NCBI GenBank assembly: GCA_021154945.1
Contig: JAJNQF010000223.1
Location: 1-5,884, forward strand
Length of the DNA stretch: 5,884 nucleotides
Source: Sphingomonas sp.
GTDB lineage: Bacteria > Pseudomonadota > Alphaproteobacteria > Sphingomonadales > Sphingomonadaceae
Reading direction: 5' to 3'
In this document: piece by piece, positions 4,516-5,884 of the stretch
How positions within the stretch are numbered: the first letter of the stretch is position 1
Layout of the letters: every line of letters starts with the position of its first letter
The notes under the pieces: generated by a model
What the model was told of the DNA's origin: nothing
Database searches by the model: none
The model's input: only the letters and a program-made list of their open reading frames with translations
Position numbers and translations under genes: made by a program

Positions 4516-5832
4516 ATGAACACGCGCGCACTTCTCCTCGGCGGCATCTCCGCCCTCCTGCTCGGCGGTACGATGGTCGGCTGTGCGGCCAATGGCGGTA
4601 GCATCGCCTCGGCGAGCGACCTCAGCGGCGCGTTGGCGGCCAAAGGCGCGGCGAGGAATGCCGGCAAGGCGCAGACCGCGCTCGCCCGGCACGAGGGACC
4701 GGTGGCGATCGGCTATGCGGAGGGTGCGGTGGCGCTGATGCCGCAGTCGGCCGAATACCGCATGCTGCTCGGCCAGAGCTATCTGCAGGGCGGGCGTTTC
4801 ACGTCGGCCTCGCGCGCGTTCGCGGATACGCTCCAGCTGTCGCCGACCAACGGCAAGGCGGCGCTGAACCTCGCGCTGGCGCAGGTCGCGACGGGCGATT
4901 GGCAGGCGGCCCGGCAGACGCTGGCGGCGCACGCGGCGATCATCCCGGCGCCCGATCGTGGGCTGGCCTTGTCGCTGGCGGGGGATACGGCGGGCGGGAT
5001 CGCGCTGCTGACCGAGGTCGCGCGGTCGCCCGAGACGAATGCGAAGGTCCGGCAGAATCTGGCGCTGAGTTTCGCGCTGGCGGGCCGCTGGCAGGAGGCG
5101 CGCGTGGTCGCCGCGGCGGACATGGCGCCGGCCGATGTCGACGCACGGCTCGCGCAATGGGCGCTGTTCGCACAGCCGGCGACCGCGTCGGATCAGGTGG
5201 CGAGCCTGCTCGGCGTGCGGGCGGTGGCGGACGCCGGCCAGCCGGTCGCGCTGGCGCTGAACGCGCCGGCGCAGGTCGTGCCGGGTGTTCCCGGGCAAGC
5301 CTTGGCGGCGGCGGAGCCGGTCGCTCCGCAGACCGACGCCGTACCGGTCGAGGTCGCCTCGGCACCAGCTGCTGGGTTCTCCAAGGTGTCGTTCGGCCCG
5401 CGGCAGGAGGTCGTCCAGGCGCTGCCGACGATGATGCTTCGCCCGGGGAATGGTCCGATCAAGCTTGCATCTATCCTCGCGTCGAACGGACGCGGCATGG
5501 CAACCGCGGCCTATGAAGTGAAGGCACCGGCGACGGGCCGCTGGTATGTCCAGCTCGGCGCGTTCGAGAGCGCGGGCGTGGCCAGGGACGCCTGGGGTCG
5601 CGCCTCGCGCCGGTTTGCGATGCTCGCTGGGCATTCGCCGAACGGCATGACGTTCAAGGCGAACGGCGAGGATTTCTACCGCCTCTCGGTCGGCGGGTTC
5701 AGCCGGTCGGCGGCGAACTCCATGTGTCGCCAGTACCGCGCCAAGGGTGGGGCGTGCTTCGTCCGCCAGGGTGCGGGCGACGCGATGGCGCAGTGGTTGC
5801 GCAAGCCCGGGATGCAGATGGCGTCGCGGTAA
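4516..5832 (+). CDS. exported TPR protein with C-terminal SPOR domain, probable lipoprotein
   Basis: The 438-aa product starts with a signal peptide (1-22) ending MVGC; C23 is a plausible lipidated cysteine, although Met at -3 departs from the usual Leu. Residues about 60-200 form TPR-like helical repeats, seen as AIGYAEGAVALMPQSAEYRMLLGQ (64-87, in part), GRFTSASRAFADTLQLSP (93-110), GKAALNLALAQVATGDWQAA (113-132) and RQNLALSFALAGRWQEAR (179-196). An Ala/Pro/Val-rich linker covers about 240-335. The SPOR domain runs from RWYVQLGAF (342-350) through YRLSVGGF (388-395) to about 417, with a short tail. C404 and C414 could pair. The protein should sit in the periplasm and bind septal or denuded peptidoglycan, with the TPRs recruiting partners. 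It is the third gene of a tight cluster, 16 bp after the RHH gene. Its specific role is unknown. Confidence 0.87.
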   Translation: MNTRALLLGGISALLLGGTMVGCAANGGSIASASDLSGALAAKGAARNAGKAQTALARHEGPVAIGYAEGAVALMPQSAEYRMLLGQSYLQGGRFTSASRAFADTLQLSPTNGKAALNLALAQVATGDWQAARQTLAAHAAIIPAPDRGLALSLAGDTAGGIALLTEVARSPETNAKVRQNLALSFALAGRWQEARVVAAADMAPADVDARLAQWALFAQPATASDQVASLLGVRAVADAGQPVALALNAPAQVVPGVPGQALAAAEPVAPQTDAVPVEVASAPAAGFSKVSFGPRQEVVQALPTMMLRPGNGPIKLASILASNGRGMATAAYEVKAPATGRWYVQLGAFESAGVARDAWGRASRRFAMLAGHSPNGMTFKANGEDFYRLSVGGFSRSAANSMCRQYRAKGGACFVRQGAGDAMAQWLRKPGMQMASR

Positions 5833-5871
5833 GGGGGGCGTATCGAGCGCTTCTGGATCGCCCTTTATACC

Positions 5872-5884
5872 ACCCCGGCGAAGG
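5872..5884. repeat. possible left half of a GC-rich palindromic repeat, cut by window end
   Basis: The last bases, ACCCCGGCGAAGG, look like the first arm and loop of a hairpin (CCCCGGC...GCCGGGG) that I remember as frequent between genes in sphingomonads. The right arm would lie outside the window, so this is only a guess from memory. If right, it would probably follow the TPR-SPOR gene as a 3'-end element; the 39 bp between the stop and this site show no other feature. Confidence 0.25.

Noticed and set aside
4483..5634. Minus-strand 383-aa frame opposite the TPR-SPOR gene
   Set aside because: Its composition is dominated by Arg with no motif, as expected from a shadow of a GC-rich gene.

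Overview
The window reads as chromosomal DNA of a high-GC alphaproteobacterium, most likely a sphingomonad (Sphingomonas or a relative). This rests on the strong GC bias at third codon positions, the MiaA and SerB sequences, a CtrA-like TTAA-N7-TTAG box, and GC-rich intergenic palindromes of a kind I remember from that group. Genus is inferred, not shown. I see no transposase, integrase, tRNA, rRNA or CRISPR.

Left part (1-1275): the first 88 codons of miaA (tRNA dimethylallyltransferase) run leftwards off the window. serB (phosphoserine phosphatase) runs rightwards from the same CATG, so the two divergent start codons overlap and no intergenic space is left. serB ends at 1146. The whole 129-bp gap to the next, convergent gene is filled by a compound palindrome (1150-1274), a REP/BIME-like element that probably also ends transcription from both sides.

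Middle part, minus strand (1276-3145): in transcription order, a secreted Sel1-repeat protein with a C-terminal SPOR domain, then a tiny secreted six-cysteine protein, then a small lipoprotein of unknown function. The last two are uncharacterised as far as I can tell.

Right part, plus strand (3341-5832): a compact likely operon of a ParA-family ATPase, a 149-aa protein with a C-terminal ribbon-helix-helix-like segment (ATG 4 bp after the parA stop), and a 438-aa lipoprotein-like TPR protein that also ends in a SPOR domain (16 bp further on). The 195-bp divergent region 3146-3340 separates this operon from the Sel1-SPOR gene and carries a 12-bp direct repeat with 19-bp period and a CtrA-like box.

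The most interesting unit is 2138-5832: a chromosomal ParA plus RHH partner flanked by two different exported repeat-plus-SPOR proteins, under a possible cell-cycle regulator. SPOR domains generally bind septal peptidoglycan and ParA-type ATPases position cargo, so the layout suggests a link between intracellular positioning and the division site or envelope. That link is a hypothesis from context, not something the sequence proves.
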